Shown: positions 1-9,047, counted from the stretch's first letter. The stretch: DNA of 64,000 nucleotides from Streptomyces eurocidicus (GCF_002891295.1 NZ_LGUI01000012.1:186001-250000), one strand, 5' to 3'. The notes: generated by a model from the letters alone, not told the origin. Program-made: numbers and translations.

Positions 1-1367
1 GGGCGGTGGACGCCGCGCGCGAGGGCCGCCGCGCGGACGGCCGTCTCCACCAGGTGGCGGTCGACGGTCCAGCGGTGCACGGGGTTGCGCTGCGGGCGCG
101 AGCGCACGTGCTCCCACTCGGGCAGCAGTCCGGAGACGAGCCCCTCGGCGTCGAGGGCCTCCCAGACCGCGACGGCCGGCTCGCCCGCGCCGAGCAGCGT
201 GACGAGCGCCTCACGGGCCTCGGCCGGCCAGGGCACCGGCAGCGGGCCGGCGGTGGCCGCGAGCCGCCGCACGGCGTGCGGGGACAGCGGCAGGCCGGCC
301 TGCGCCGCCGCCGCGGCGGCGCGCAGCGGCAGCACGGGGTCGCGCTCGGGCCGGGCCGTACGGGCCAGCACGGCCTCGCCGTCCTGCTCGACGACGCCCT
401 CGGCCAGCGGCACCCGCTCGGGCTCCACGAACCCGCCCCGGCCGCCGCGCCCGCCGAGGATCCGCCGGAGCCGGGGCCGGCCGGAGCGGGCGCGCAGGAC
501 GCGGCCGACCTCGCGCCAGGTGACGTCGGCGGCGTACGAGACCGTGCGCGCGGCCTCGTAGACCTCGCGCAGCAGGGCGTCGGCGTCGGGCAGGCCGCGG
601 GCCGTGGCGATCTGGTCCTGTTCCTGGAGGGCGAGCCGGTCGGTGGCCCGGCCGGTGACCAGGTGCAGGACGTCGCGGGTGTCGAGCAGCAGGCCGCGGG
701 CCCGCTCCAGGCCCTCGCGCGGGGCGTCCGCCAGCCAGGAGGCGGCGACGGCGCGCAGGGCGACGGCGTCGCGGAGCCCGCCGCGCGCCTCCTTGAGGTC
801 GGGCTCCAGCAGGAACCTCAGCTCGCCCTGGCGCCGGGCCCGCTCCTCGCCGAGCTCGCGCAGCTCCGGGAGCCTGAGCGGGGCCTGGGCCCGCCAGTCG
901 GCGTAGGCGGTGGCGCGCAGGGCCGCGGTGAGCCGTTCGTCGCCGCCGAGGTGGCGGGCGTCGAGCAGGCCGAGGTGGACCTTGAGGTCGTCGGCCGCGG
1001 TCCTGCGGGCCTCGGCCGGGGTGCGCACGGAGTGGTCGAGGGCGAGCCCCATGTCCCACACGGGGTACCAGACGCGGTCGGCGATCGCGGCGATCTTCGA
1101 GGCGTCCACGGAGCCGTCGTGCAGCAGCATGACGTCGAGGTCGCTGCGCGGGGACAGCTCCCCGCGTCCGTAGCCGCCGACGGCCACGAGGGCGACGCCG
1201 TGCGCCTCGCCGAGCAGGGCCGCGAGCCACTGGTCGGTGAGCCGGGCGAGCGCCGCGCGGCGCGGCGGTCCGGTCAGCACTCCCTGGTGCAGGAGGCGCA
1301 GCCGGGCGGCCGCGTAGCTGTCGGGACAGGGGTCGCTTCCCGTGGTGGACGGGATGGACGTCAACAC
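1..1367 (-). CDS. glnD: PII protein nucleotidyltransferase GlnD (3' end outside window)
   Basis: This enzyme modifies the PII protein GlnK at its T-loop tyrosine. In Streptomyces GlnD is known to act as an adenylyltransferase rather than the enterobacterial uridylyltransferase. The translated strand shows the nucleotidyltransferase core GGYGRGELSPRSDLDVMLLH about 65 residues in, then the helical linker, and near the left edge the start of an HD domain (NPVHRWTVDRHLVETA). The gene continues past position 1, so the rest of the HD domain and the ACT domains are not visible. Two adjacent start codons (GTG 1367, TTG 1364) follow an AGGAGG element; GTG is preferred. It lies 16 bp after glnK, so it is the last visible gene of amtB-glnK-glnD and probably shares the GlnR-type control seen upstream of amtB. 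Identity is secure; the modifying chemistry is inferred from the family. Confidence 0.93.
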   Translation of the reverse strand, partial: MLTSIPSTTGSDPCPDSYAAARLRLLHQGVLTGPPRRAALARLTDQWLAALLGEAHGVALVAVGGYGRGELSPRSDLDVMLLHDGSVDASKIAAIADRVWYPVWDMGLALDHSVRTPAEARRTAADDLKVHLGLLDARHLGGDERLTAALRATAYADWRAQAPLRLPELRELGEERARRQGELRFLLEPDLKEARGGLRDAVALRAVAASWLADAPREGLERARGLLLDTRDVLHLVTGRATDRLALQEQDQIATARGLPDADALLREVYEAARTVSYAADVTWREVGRVLRARSGRPRLRRILGGRGGRGGFVEPERVPLAEGVVEQDGEAVLARTARPERDPVLPLRAAAAAAQAGLPLSPHAVRRLAATAGPLPVPWPAEAREALVTLLGAGEPAVAVWEALDAEGLVSGLLPEWEHVRSRPQRNPVHRWTVDRHLVETAVRAAALARGVHR

Positions 1368-1383
1368 AGGCTCCCTCCTGGGG

Positions 1384-1731
1384 TCACAGGGCGTCCGGTC
1401 CGCGCTCGCCGGTCCGGACCCGGACGACGGTCTCGACGGGGACCACCCAGACCTTGCCGTCGCCGATCTTCCCCTGGTCCCCGGAGCGGGCGGCTTTGAC
1501 GATGACGTCGACGACGGTGTCGGCGTCGCCGTCCTCGGCGAGGACCTCTATACGGATCTTGGGTACGAGGTCGACGGTGTACTCGGCGCCGCGGTAGACC
1601 TCGGTGTGGCCGCGCTGCCGACCGGATCCGCTGGCCTCGCTGACGGTCATGCCCCGGACGCCGGAGGTCCGCAGCGCGGCCTTGATCTCGTCGACCATGT
1701 GCGGCTTGACGACCGCGGTGATGAGCTTCAT
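1384..1731 (-). CDS. glnK: PII signal-transduction protein GlnK
   Basis: This 115-residue PII protein senses 2-oxoglutarate and ATP/ADP as a trimer and binds partners, classically the AmtB channel encoded next to it. The N-terminus MKLITAVVKPHMVDEIKAAL, the T-loop segment TEVYRGAEYTVDLVPK with the modifiable Tyr51, and the C-terminal GKIGDGKVWV signature are all present, so it looks fully functional. Its ATG overlaps the amtB stop as ATGA (positions 1728-1731), which implies translational coupling; glnD follows 16 bp later. The arrangement amtB-glnK-glnD is typical of actinobacteria. Either glnB or glnK would be an acceptable name; the linkage to amtB favours glnK. Confidence 0.96.
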   Translation of the reverse strand: MKLITAVVKPHMVDEIKAALRTSGVRGMTVSEASGSGRQRGHTEVYRGAEYTVDLVPKIRIEVLAEDGDADTVVDVIVKAARSGDQGKIGDGKVWVVPVETVVRVRTGERGPDAL

Positions 1732-3053
1732 GCGTCCACCTTCTTGTTCGCCTTCTTGTCCTGCGTCCCGCTCTGATCGTCCCGGTCCCGGTCGTCCTGG
1801 GCGTGGCCGGGACCGGCGGGGTGTCCGCCGCCACGGGTGGCGGAGATCGCACCCACCGCGCTGAAGTCGTAGGCGGTCTCGGCGTGGAACGCCTGGTCGA
1901 TGCCGGCGAGCTCGTCGTCCTCGGCAGCCCGGAGGCCGATCGTCCGGTCGACGAGCTTGGCCAGCAGCCAGGAGGCGACGAAGGAGTAGGCCATCACCGC
2001 GAACGCCCCGGTGGCCTGCCGGCCGAGCTGGGTGAGGCCGCCGACGCCGTCGGTGGCGAGGAGTCCCACGAGCAGGGTGCCGATGACGCCGCCGACCAAG
2101 TGCACGCCGACCACGTCGAGGGAGTCGTCGAAGCCCAGCTTGAATTTGATGCCGACGGCCCAGGCGCAGACGGACCCGGCCACGAGGCCGATGAGGACGG
2201 CCCCGAAGGCGTTCACGGCCGCGCCGGAGGGGGTGATGGCGACGAGGCCCGCGACGGCTCCGGAGGCGGCGCCGAGCGTGGTGAACGCGCCGTGCCGGAC
2301 GCGCTCGTAGACGAGCCAGCCGAGCATCGCGGCACCGGTCGCCACCTGGGTGTTCAGCGCCATGTTGGCGGCGGTGCCGTTGGCCGCGAGCGCCGAGCCT
2401 GCGTTGAAGCCGAACCAGCCGAACCACAGCAGCCCCGCGCCGAGCATCACCAGCGGCAGGCTGTGCGGGCGCATCGGGTCCTTCTTGAAGCCGATGCGCT
2501 TGCCGACCACGAGCACGGCGGCGAGGGCGCCGATGCCCGCGTTGATGTGCACGGCCGTACCGCCGGCGAAGTCGATCACCTTGAGCTTGAAGAGCCAGCC
2601 GTCGGCCTGCCAGACCCAGTGGGCGACGGGGAAGTAGACGATCGTCACCCAGAGGGCGATGAACACGGCCCACGCGCTGAACTTCACCCGGTCCGCGAGC
2701 GCCCCGCTCATCAGCGCGGGGGTGATGACCGCGAACATCAGCTGGAAGAGGGCGAAGGCGAAGACCGGGATGCCCTCCTTGCCGCCCGTCAGCGTCTCCG
2801 GGCGGATGCCCTTGAGACCGATGTGGTCGAAACCGCCGAGCAGACCGCCGCCGATGTCATCGCCGAAGGCGAGGGAGTAGCCGTAGAGGACCCACAGCAC
2901 GGTGACGATGCCCAGCGAGATGAAGGACATCATCAGCATGTTGAGGGCGCTCTTGACCCGCACCATGCCTCCGTAGAAGAAGGCCAGCCCCGGGGTCATC
3001 AGCATGACGAGCGCGGCACTGATCAATACGAAAGCGGTATCTGCGCCATTCAC
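1728..3053 (-). CDS. amtB: ammonium transporter AmtB
   Basis: This 441-residue Amt/Rh-family channel moves ammonium or ammonia across the cytoplasmic membrane. Sequence support includes the N-terminal FFYGGMVRVKSALNMLMMSF segment, the family signature FAGGTAVHINAGIGAL at about residues 155-170, a second conserved HLVGGVIGTLLVGL block, and the usual eleven hydrophobic segments. The last 40 or so residues form a charged cytoplasmic tail (QDDRDRDDQSGTQDKKANKK) of the kind that contacts GlnK. Translation starts at GTG 3053 after a GAGGGG element. It is the first gene of the amtB-glnK-glnD operon and is preceded by a GlnR-type operator about 80-115 bp upstream, consistent with induction under nitrogen limitation. 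Confidence 0.97.
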   Translation of the reverse strand: MNGADTAFVLISAALVMLMTPGLAFFYGGMVRVKSALNMLMMSFISLGIVTVLWVLYGYSLAFGDDIGGGLLGGFDHIGLKGIRPETLTGGKEGIPVFAFALFQLMFAVITPALMSGALADRVKFSAWAVFIALWVTIVYFPVAHWVWQADGWLFKLKVIDFAGGTAVHINAGIGALAAVLVVGKRIGFKKDPMRPHSLPLVMLGAGLLWFGWFGFNAGSALAANGTAANMALNTQVATGAAMLGWLVYERVRHGAFTTLGAASGAVAGLVAITPSGAAVNAFGAVLIGLVAGSVCAWAVGIKFKLGFDDSLDVVGVHLVGGVIGTLLVGLLATDGVGGLTQLGRQATGAFAVMAYSFVASWLLAKLVDRTIGLRAAEDDELAGIDQAFHAETAYDFSAVGAISATRGGGHPAGPGHAQDDRDRDDQSGTQDKKANKKVDA

Positions 3054-3132
3054 GGTCGCGTCCCCTCACAGCGGCGGCCCGTACGGGCGGTATCCAGTGG
3101 GCCGGTTTTCGCCATGAGGTTCGCGCAGCGGG

Positions 3133-3170
3133 ATTTCAGTCGATGCGGTCGGTTGTTTCGCGGCAGTGAC
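3133..3170 (-). promoter_or_regulatory. GlnR-type operator upstream of amtB
   Basis: Read on the minus strand, four 5-mers follow at exact 11-bp spacing: GTCAC (3170-3166), GAAAC (3159-3155), CCGCA (3148-3144) and GAAAT (3137-3133). This fits the Streptomyces GlnR consensus gTnAC-n6-GaAAC repeated twice. The first pair is perfect and the third element is degenerate. An extra GTAAC lies at 3190-3186 but is out of phase. The position, 80-117 bp before the amtB start, suits an activator. The gap 3054-3349 holds no other convincing element. Confidence 0.75.
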
Positions 3171-3349
3171 GATGGCCCCGTGCGTGTTACGCGCGGATGA
3201 ACCATCGACGAACGGCGTTCCGCTCGCCTTCGCCCTGTGTACGGGCATGCGACCGACCGCGACGACCGCCCTGTGCGACCTGGCGTGGGGGAGCCGAGTC
3301 GGGCTGTACGGGAAGGTCGCCGCGGCCGGGATCAGGGGCCGGAAGGAGC

Positions 3350-4924
3350 TCAGACCGCGTGCACGGCCTCTGCCGATTCCGGCAGGTGGACGCCCAGTTG
3401 CTCGGTGAGGGCCACGACTTCGGCCATCTCGCCGAAGTCCCGGACGGCGTTGTCCACGGTCTTGCGGAGGCGGTTGTTGACCCGCTCCGAACGGACCTGC
3501 TTGGCGATCTTCAGCGCCTTCCCGGCGAGGACCGTGGACTGCTCGGGCTCGCGCTCCATCAGGTGCACGGTGGCCATGCCGATGAGGTTGAGCGCATACG
3601 ACCGCTGGTGCTCGGCGTCCTGCTCGAAGAGCTCGACGGCCCGCTCCATCTTGGGGCGCGCGAGGGAGGCGTAGGTCGGGCTGCGGCCGACCACATAGGC
3701 GAGATCGCGGTAGGAGTGGGCGTTCTCGGCGTTGAGCTCGGCCTCGGAGAAGAAGCGGATCCAGTCGGGGTCGCCGTCGCCCGCCGCGCAGTCGGAGAAG
3801 CAGTCCTCCGCCATGTTGACCGCGCGCTTGCACTTGGCGGGCTGGCCCATGTTGGCGTAGGCGCGGGCCTCGACGGCGTAGAGCATCGCCTGGGTGCGGG
3901 AGGTGGCCGTCTCACGGGAGCCGTACTGGCCGAGGTGGATCAGCTCCAGGGCGTCGTCCGGCCGGCCGAGGTGGATCATCTGCCGGCTCATGCTGGAGAG
4001 GATGTACGAGCCGAGGGGGCGGTCGCCGGCCTCCTTGGCGGCGTGCAGGGCCAGGACGAAGTACTTCTGCGCGGTGGGGTGGAGGCCGATGTCGTAGCTC
4101 ATCCAGCCGGCCAGCTCGGCCAGCTCGGCGGCGGCCCGGAAGAGCCGCTTGGAGGTGGCCGCCGGCTGGGGCTCCTGGAGCAGGTCGGTGACTTCGTGGA
4201 GCTGGCCGACGACGGCTTTGCGGCGCAGGCCGCCGCCGCACTGGGCGTCCCACTGCCGGAACATCATGGTCGTGGACTCGAGCAGATCCAGCTCGGGCCC
4301 GGAGAGGCGGGACAGGCGCGTGGCGGACTGCCCGTCGCGGGGGTCACGGCCGGAGGGGCCGGGGGCCAGCCAGCGCTGCATGGGCTCGATCAGCGAGGGG
4401 CCCGCGGAGAGGGCGAGCGAGGCGCCGAGGAATCCCCGGCGGGCCAGCATCAGGTCGCTGCGGGAGAACTCGCTGATGAGCTCGACGGTCTGGGGGCCCG
4501 CCCAGGGCAGGTCGACCCCCGAGACGGAGGGCGACTGATGGGCGGTGCGCAGGCCGATGTCCTCGATGCCCACGACGCAGCCGAAGCGCTCGGAGAACAG
4601 CTCGGAGAGGATCTTCGGGATCGGCTCGCGGGGCTGCTCGCCGTCGAGCCAGCGGCGGACGCGCGAGGTGTCCGTGCTGATGTGGTGGGCACCGAGCTGT
4701 CGCGCTCTGCGGTTGACCTGGCGCGCCAGCTCGCCCTTGGACCAGCCGCTGCGCAGGAACCAGGAGCCCAACTGCTCGTTGGGACGCTTCTCGGCCCGAT
4801 CGGACCTGTCGGCCTTGTCGGCCCTCTCGGCACCTTCGGCGCCGCTGCCGTTGCCGCCCACCTGGAAGCCCCCATCCCGAAATCTGCTCTGTGCGTGAAC
4901 CGCGGACGGCCCGCCGTCCGTCAC
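3350..4924 (-). CDS. nsdA: NsdA-type negative regulator of differentiation and antibiotic production
   Basis: NsdA is known in S. coelicolor as a negative regulator of sporulation and antibiotic synthesis; its biochemical mode of action is not settled. The protein has a basic N-terminal module with a helix-turn-helix-like stretch (residues about 55-110, SGWSKGELARQVNRRARQLG then STDTSRVRRWLDGEQP) and a long alpha-helical, TPR-like C-terminal half rich in ALxxA patterns. An oddity is an internal twin-arginine-like LARRGFLGASLALSAG segment near residue 160. GTG 4924 gives 524 residues. The conserved part begins later, and a second GTG at 4861 preceded by GGATGGGGG is an equally plausible start. 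The gene lies between amtB and a PrimPol-like gene, as in other Streptomyces. Confidence 0.88.
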   Translation of the reverse strand: MTDGGPSAVHAQSRFRDGGFQVGGNGSGAEGAERADKADRSDRAEKRPNEQLGSWFLRSGWSKGELARQVNRRARQLGAHHISTDTSRVRRWLDGEQPREPIPKILSELFSERFGCVVGIEDIGLRTAHQSPSVSGVDLPWAGPQTVELISEFSRSDLMLARRGFLGASLALSAGPSLIEPMQRWLAPGPSGRDPRDGQSATRLSRLSGPELDLLESTTMMFRQWDAQCGGGLRRKAVVGQLHEVTDLLQEPQPAATSKRLFRAAAELAELAGWMSYDIGLHPTAQKYFVLALHAAKEAGDRPLGSYILSSMSRQMIHLGRPDDALELIHLGQYGSRETATSRTQAMLYAVEARAYANMGQPAKCKRAVNMAEDCFSDCAAGDGDPDWIRFFSEAELNAENAHSYRDLAYVVGRSPTYASLARPKMERAVELFEQDAEHQRSYALNLIGMATVHLMEREPEQSTVLAGKALKIAKQVRSERVNNRLRKTVDNAVRDFGEMAEVVALTEQLGVHLPESAEAVHAV

Positions 4925-5312
4925 GGCGGCGCGTCCGGCGATGCGACACCCCGGTCAGGGGTAGTAACGACCGAGCGGCGGGACGGGCCACGCCCTCTGG
5001 CGTACCCGCCGGTGGTGCATCTCCTTGGGTCCGTGCACCGAAAGTAATCCTACGATCACCGCTCCCGCGAGTGCAGTCCAGTAAACGCCACCATTCGCCA
5101 CCCCAAGGAATGAACTCAACCGCACCTCTACGCGATTGACTTGACACATGGCGATCAGGGCGGGGGCGAACTGGAGCACGACATGGCGCACGCCCCGTTC
5201 CGCACCACCTGTCGCGCACCGTCACGCCGCCACGGGAAGGGATTCGGCGACCGTCCGTGTTCGAGACACTCCGAGTCGTAACCATCGGCGAGCACGACCC
5301 GTTGGAGGGGGC
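4925..5312. other. divergent intergenic region nsdA / PrimPol-like gene
   Basis: This 388-bp gap lies between divergently transcribed genes and is clearly less GC-biased than the coding DNA around it, as expected for promoters. It contains one open frame on the minus strand (4955-5191) with a hydrophobic stretch, but its codon usage is not Streptomyces-like and it includes a TTA codon, so I do not call it a gene. I cannot assign specific promoter hexamers. Confidence 0.5.
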
Positions 5313-5984
5313 ATGGGCTTCACAATCGGCGGCATCCGGGACCTGCGCTCGAGCTCTCGGCGCCGCGGACGCGCGTCGGAGTACGCGACCACGGTGGCGG
5401 AGTACACCGGCCTGTGGGGATGGGACGTGGTCCCGGGGGCCCGCGCCACCCGGAGCGGGGGCGTGATGTGTTCGTGCGGCGCCGCCGACTGCCCCTCCCC
5501 CGGCGCGCACCCGCTGTCCTTCGCACCGCCGGTTCCCGCGGGCGCCACGCTCGACGCCGCCGCGGCCGCGTGGGCCGAGGTGCCGGGCGCCGCCGTTCTG
5601 CTGCCCGTGGGCCGCTCGTTCGACGTCCTGGAGGTCGCCGAGCCGGTCGCCCGGCACGCGCTGGCCCGGCTGGAGCGGATGGGGCTGCCGCTGGGCCCGG
5701 TGGCGCTGACGCCGCACGGCCGCGCGCTGTTCTTCGTGGCCCCCGGCGCCGCCGCCGAGCTCCCCCGGCTGCTCTACCGCATGGGCTGGGACGACGCCCG
5801 GCTCGACCTGCGCTGTCTGGGCCCCGGCGACCACATCACGGCGCCGCCCTCCGACCACGCGGGCCTCGGCCCCATGCGCTGGCTGCGCCCGCCCACGCTG
5901 GACACGGCGGGCCGCCCGCCGGAGGCCCGGCTGCTGCTGGGCACCCTGGCGTACGTCTGCCACCGCACACCGTCCCGCGGCTGA
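5313..5984 (+). CDS. PrimPol N-terminal-like protein (bifunctional DNA primase/polymerase family)
   Basis: This is a 223-residue conserved actinobacterial protein usually labelled as the N-terminal domain of a bifunctional DNA primase/polymerase; no function is established for this chromosomal version. A cysteine-rich element CSCGAADCPSPGAHP near residue 50 matches the small zinc-like knuckle seen in this family, and the rest is a compact mixed fold with no membrane segments. The ATG at 5313 is chosen because GGAGGGG sits just upstream; the open frame extends back to 5148 but that part has non-coding base use. It is divergent from nsdA and convergent with ftsY. It could equally be a regulatory relic of the PrimPol fold, since no helicase or primase partner is encoded nearby. 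Confidence 0.8.
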   Translation: MGFTIGGIRDLRSSSRRRGRASEYATTVAEYTGLWGWDVVPGARATRSGGVMCSCGAADCPSPGAHPLSFAPPVPAGATLDAAAAAWAEVPGAAVLLPVGRSFDVLEVAEPVARHALARLERMGLPLGPVALTPHGRALFFVAPGAAAELPRLLYRMGWDDARLDLRCLGPGDHITAPPSDHAGLGPMRWLRPPTLDTAGRPPEARLLLGTLAYVCHRTPSRG

Positions 5985-6012
5985 CCGCCTCGGGACTTCC
6001 GGGCGGACAGAC

Positions 6013-6054
6013 GTCGGGGCCCGGCCGCGGTCGCATCCGCGGCGGGGCCCCGAC
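6013..6054. terminator. bidirectional terminator hairpin
   Basis: An 18-bp GC-rich stem with one mismatch (6013-6030 with 6037-6054, six-base loop) lies between the convergent PrimPol-like gene and ftsY. Streptomyces terminators often lack a U-tract, so this probably ends transcription from both sides. Confidence 0.7.
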
Positions 6055-6117
6055 ATGGTCCGGGAGGGTGCGTCCCTCCGGATGATCCGGTGGCTCCGGG
6101 TCACTGCCCGGTCGGCG

Positions 6118-7353
6118 TCACTCCCCGATCAGGGCGTCGACGAACGCCTCCGGCTCGAACGGCGCGAGGTCGTCCGCGCCCTCGCCCAGGCCCACGAGCT
6201 TGACCGGCACACCCAGCTCGCGCTGGACGGCGACGACGATGCCGCCCTTGGCGGTGCCGTCGAGCTTGGTGAGCACGATGCCGGTGATGTCCACGACCTC
6301 GGCGAAGACCCGCGCCTGGACCAGGCCGTTCTGCCCGGTGGTGGCGTCGAGGACGAGCAGCACCTCGTCGACCGAGCCGTGCTTCTCCACGACGCGCTTG
6401 ACCTTGCCGAGCTCGTCCATGAGACCGGTCTTGGTGTGCAGGCGGCCGGCGGTGTCGATGAGGACAACGTCGGCGTTCTCGGCGATGCCCTCCTTGACGG
6501 CGTCGAAGGCGATCGACGCAGGGTCGCCGCCCTCGGGCCCGCGGACCGTGCGGGCGCCGACGCGCTCGCCCCAGGTCTGGAGCTGGTCGGCGGCGGCCGC
6601 GCGGAAGGTGTCGGCCGCGCCGAGGACCACGGACTTGCCGTCCGCGACGAGCACCCGGGCGAGCTTGCCCGTGGTGGTGGTCTTGCCGACGCCGTTGACA
6701 CCGACGACCAGGACGACGCCCGGCTTCTCCTCGCCGTTCACGCCCACGCCGGGCTCGGTGTGGACGCTCCGGTCGGAGTCCGTGCCGATGAGGGCGAGCA
6801 GCTCCTCGCGGAGCAGGGTGCGCAGCTCGTCGGGCGTACGGGTGCCGAGCACCCGGACCCGCTCACGGAGCCGCTCCACCAGCTCCTGGGTGGGCGCGAC
6901 GCCGACATCGGCGGTGAGGAGGGTGTCCTCGATCTCCTCCCAGGTGTCCTCGTCGAGGTGCTCGCGGGAGAGCAGGGTCAGCAGACCCTTGCCCAGGGAG
7001 TTCTGGGAACGGGAGAGGCGGGTGCGCAGCCGGACGAGCCGGCCGGCGGTGGGTTCGGGAACCTCGATCTCGGGGGCGGCCGGGGCCTCGGGGACCTCCG
7101 GCTCGGCGACGGGCGCCGCGGCCTCGGGGGCCTCGGCGACGGGCAGGTCCACCTCCTCGACGGTCCTGCGGGGCTCCGCGCTCGGGGTCTCGGCCTCCTC
7201 GCCGACGTGTGGCTCGGCGGGCGGCGCGGTGACGGACGGGCTGCTCGGCGGGGCCGGGGGCAGCTGCTTCTTCTTACGGCTGCTGACCACGAGCCCGCTG
7301 ATCGCGCCGAGCGCGACCACAGCGATGACTACAGCAAGGATGACGATTTCCAT
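6118..7353 (-). CDS. ftsY: signal recognition particle receptor FtsY
   Basis: FtsY docks SRP-ribosome complexes at the membrane for co-translational insertion. The 411-residue protein begins with a hydrophobic N-terminal helix (MEIVILAVVIAVVALG) followed by an acidic Pro/Glu/Ala-rich A domain, and then the NG GTPase core. GTPase motifs are visible: GVNGVGKTTTTGKLA (P-loop, about residue 220), DTAGRLHTKTGLMDELGK, and TKLDGTAKGG. The start at ATG 7353 is preferred because upstream in-frame sequence is not conserved and this ATG begins the hydrophobic helix; its ribosome-binding site is weak. Many actinobacterial FtsY proteins share this N-terminal transmembrane anchor. It is convergent with the PrimPol-like gene and divergent from the permease. 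Confidence 0.97.
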   Translation of the reverse strand: MEIVILAVVIAVVALGAISGLVVSSRKKKQLPPAPPSSPSVTAPPAEPHVGEEAETPSAEPRRTVEEVDLPVAEAPEAAAPVAEPEVPEAPAAPEIEVPEPTAGRLVRLRTRLSRSQNSLGKGLLTLLSREHLDEDTWEEIEDTLLTADVGVAPTQELVERLRERVRVLGTRTPDELRTLLREELLALIGTDSDRSVHTEPGVGVNGEEKPGVVLVVGVNGVGKTTTTGKLARVLVADGKSVVLGAADTFRAAAADQLQTWGERVGARTVRGPEGGDPASIAFDAVKEGIAENADVVLIDTAGRLHTKTGLMDELGKVKRVVEKHGSVDEVLLVLDATTGQNGLVQARVFAEVVDITGIVLTKLDGTAKGGIVVAVQRELGVPVKLVGLGEGADDLAPFEPEAFVDALIGE

Positions 7354-7583
7354 AACGGACCCAGTATCGGACACCTCGCCGTGGGCGCACGGCCGCGCCG
7401 CTGACATGTGACTTGCTACCCAGTTCGTATTTAACGACAAGGACCAAAGCCACTAACCGACCAAAGTTGGAGCAAAGTACGATGGCGTGACCCTGTGTGA
7501 CGCGCGTAGAGTCCGCAGCGTCTCTTTCTGCCCACCTTGAGCGCTTGATCCGCCCCCCGCTTCACCCGCACGGAGCCCCCCAC

Positions 7584-9047
7584 ATGGACAACGTCGTCCC
7601 CGCCGATTCCGAAGGCGCAATAGAAACCCGCGGCATCGAGCCCGTCCCGGACCATGAGCGTCACGGCAGGGTCCGGGAGCTCTTCCCGACCTGGGTCGCC
7701 GCCAACATCAGCGTGCTGCTGCTCACCATGGGCGCCGCCCTGGTGGTCTTCAACCAGCTGAACTTCTGGCAGGTCCTGATCGTCGCCGCGTGCGCCGCGC
7801 TCGCGTCGTTCGGCATGGTCGGCGTGCTGTCGGTCTCCGGAAAGTGGGGCGGCGCCCCGGGCGCGATGCTCTCCCGCGCGACCTTCGGCGTCCGCGGCAA
7901 CCTCTTCCCCGGCTCGATCCTGTGGGTCGCCCGCTTCGGCTGGGAGACGATCAACGCGGTCACCGGCGCCTACGCGGTGCTGACCGTCCTTGATCTGCTC
8001 TTCGGCATCAAGAGCAACAACATCCTCATCGTCATCACGCTGTTCGTGTTCGTCGCCTGCACCTTCCTGGTGAGCGGCATGGGCCGTAAGGCCCTGAACG
8101 TCTGCAACACGTGGTCGACGTACCTCTTCGGCATCTTCAGCGTGCTGGTGCTCGGCTATCTGATCGCCAACATCCACTGGGACGACGTCTTCTCCAAGCC
8201 CGCGGGCACCACCGCGATGATGATCGCCGGTATCGGCACCATCGCCGCCGGCGGCATCAGCTGGGTGCCCACCGGCCCCGACTTCACGCGCTACCTCCCG
8301 CACGCCGCGTCCGGCAAGAAGATCGCCGGTGTGACGGTCTCCGGCGCCGGCCTGGTGATGGTCCCGATGGTGCTGATGGGCGCGGTCATGGCCGTGGCCA
8401 CCCCGGGCCTGGCCGACGCGCCGGACCCGGTCTCCTTCCTCGGCGACATCCTGCCGACCTGGCTGGCCGTGCCGTACCTGGCCACCGCGATCGTCGGCAT
8501 GCTGCTGATCAACAGCCTCTCGATGTACTCCGCCGGCTTCACCGCCCAGACCATGGGCGTGAAGCTGCCGCGCGCGATGGCCGTCAGCATCAACGCCGTC
8601 ATCTCGCTGGTCGGCGGCCTGCTGCTGATGCTGGTCGCGAAGAGCTTCCTCAGCTCCTTCATCACCTTCCTGATCCTGCTCGCGGTCTCCTTCTCCGCCT
8701 GGATCGGCGTCTACGCCGTCGACATGGCCCGCCGCCGGACGCGCGCCGTGCGCTACGACGCGGAGGGCCTGATGGACACCGGCCGCACCAGCCGCTACTG
8801 GTACGTCGGCGGTTTCTGCTGGCAGGCGATGACGGCGTGGGCCGTCGCGCTGGCCGCCGGCATCTGCTTCACCAAGTGCGACTGGTTCACCGGTCCGCTG
8901 GCCTCCACGTTCATCGGCAAGTACGGGTTGAGCTGGGCGGCGACGATCGTGATCTCGGCGGTTCTGATGGCGGTCCTGCCGACGCCGGCCGAGGGCGGGG
9001 CTTCCGATGCGGCCGGGGCCGCTTCGCGGGAGAAGGTCGCGGCGTAG
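7584..9047 (+). CDS. NCS1-family cytosine/purine permease
   Basis: This 487-residue membrane protein belongs to the nucleobase:cation symporter-1 family, which takes up cytosine, purines, allantoin or hydantoins. It shows about twelve hydrophobic segments. The conserved N-terminal block (VWAANIS-like FPTWVAANISVLLLTMGAAL), the GMLSVSGKWGGAPGAMLSRA-like segment around residue 80, and FGWETINAVTGA are characteristic. The substrate cannot be fixed from sequence; cytosine or purine is the usual annotation of this subgroup. ATG 7584 follows GGAG eight bases upstream; earlier in-frame starts lack support. It is divergent from ftsY and convergent with glcP. A likely promoter element TAGAGT lies near 7508, but I see no clear -35. 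Confidence 0.88.
   Translation: MDNVVPADSEGAIETRGIEPVPDHERHGRVRELFPTWVAANISVLLLTMGAALVVFNQLNFWQVLIVAACAALASFGMVGVLSVSGKWGGAPGAMLSRATFGVRGNLFPGSILWVARFGWETINAVTGAYAVLTVLDLLFGIKSNNILIVITLFVFVACTFLVSGMGRKALNVCNTWSTYLFGIFSVLVLGYLIANIHWDDVFSKPAGTTAMMIAGIGTIAAGGISWVPTGPDFTRYLPHAASGKKIAGVTVSGAGLVMVPMVLMGAVMAVATPGLADAPDPVSFLGDILPTWLAVPYLATAIVGMLLINSLSMYSAGFTAQTMGVKLPRAMAVSINAVISLVGGLLLMLVAKSFLSSFITFLILLAVSFSAWIGVYAVDMARRRTRAVRYDAEGLMDTGRTSRYWYVGGFCWQAMTAWAVALAAGICFTKCDWFTGPLASTFIGKYGLSWAATIVISAVLMAVLPTPAEGGASDAAGAASREKVAA

Noticed and set aside
1803..3200. Plus-strand frame of 465 codons antisense to amtB
   Set aside because: Low-complexity shadow of a well-supported gene; no ribosome-binding site or family match.
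4955..5191. Minus-strand frame of 78 codons with a hydrophobic segment in the nsdA upstream gap
   Set aside because: Third-position GC is only about 55 percent, it includes a TTA codon and has no clear ribosome-binding site; promoter DNA is a better explanation.
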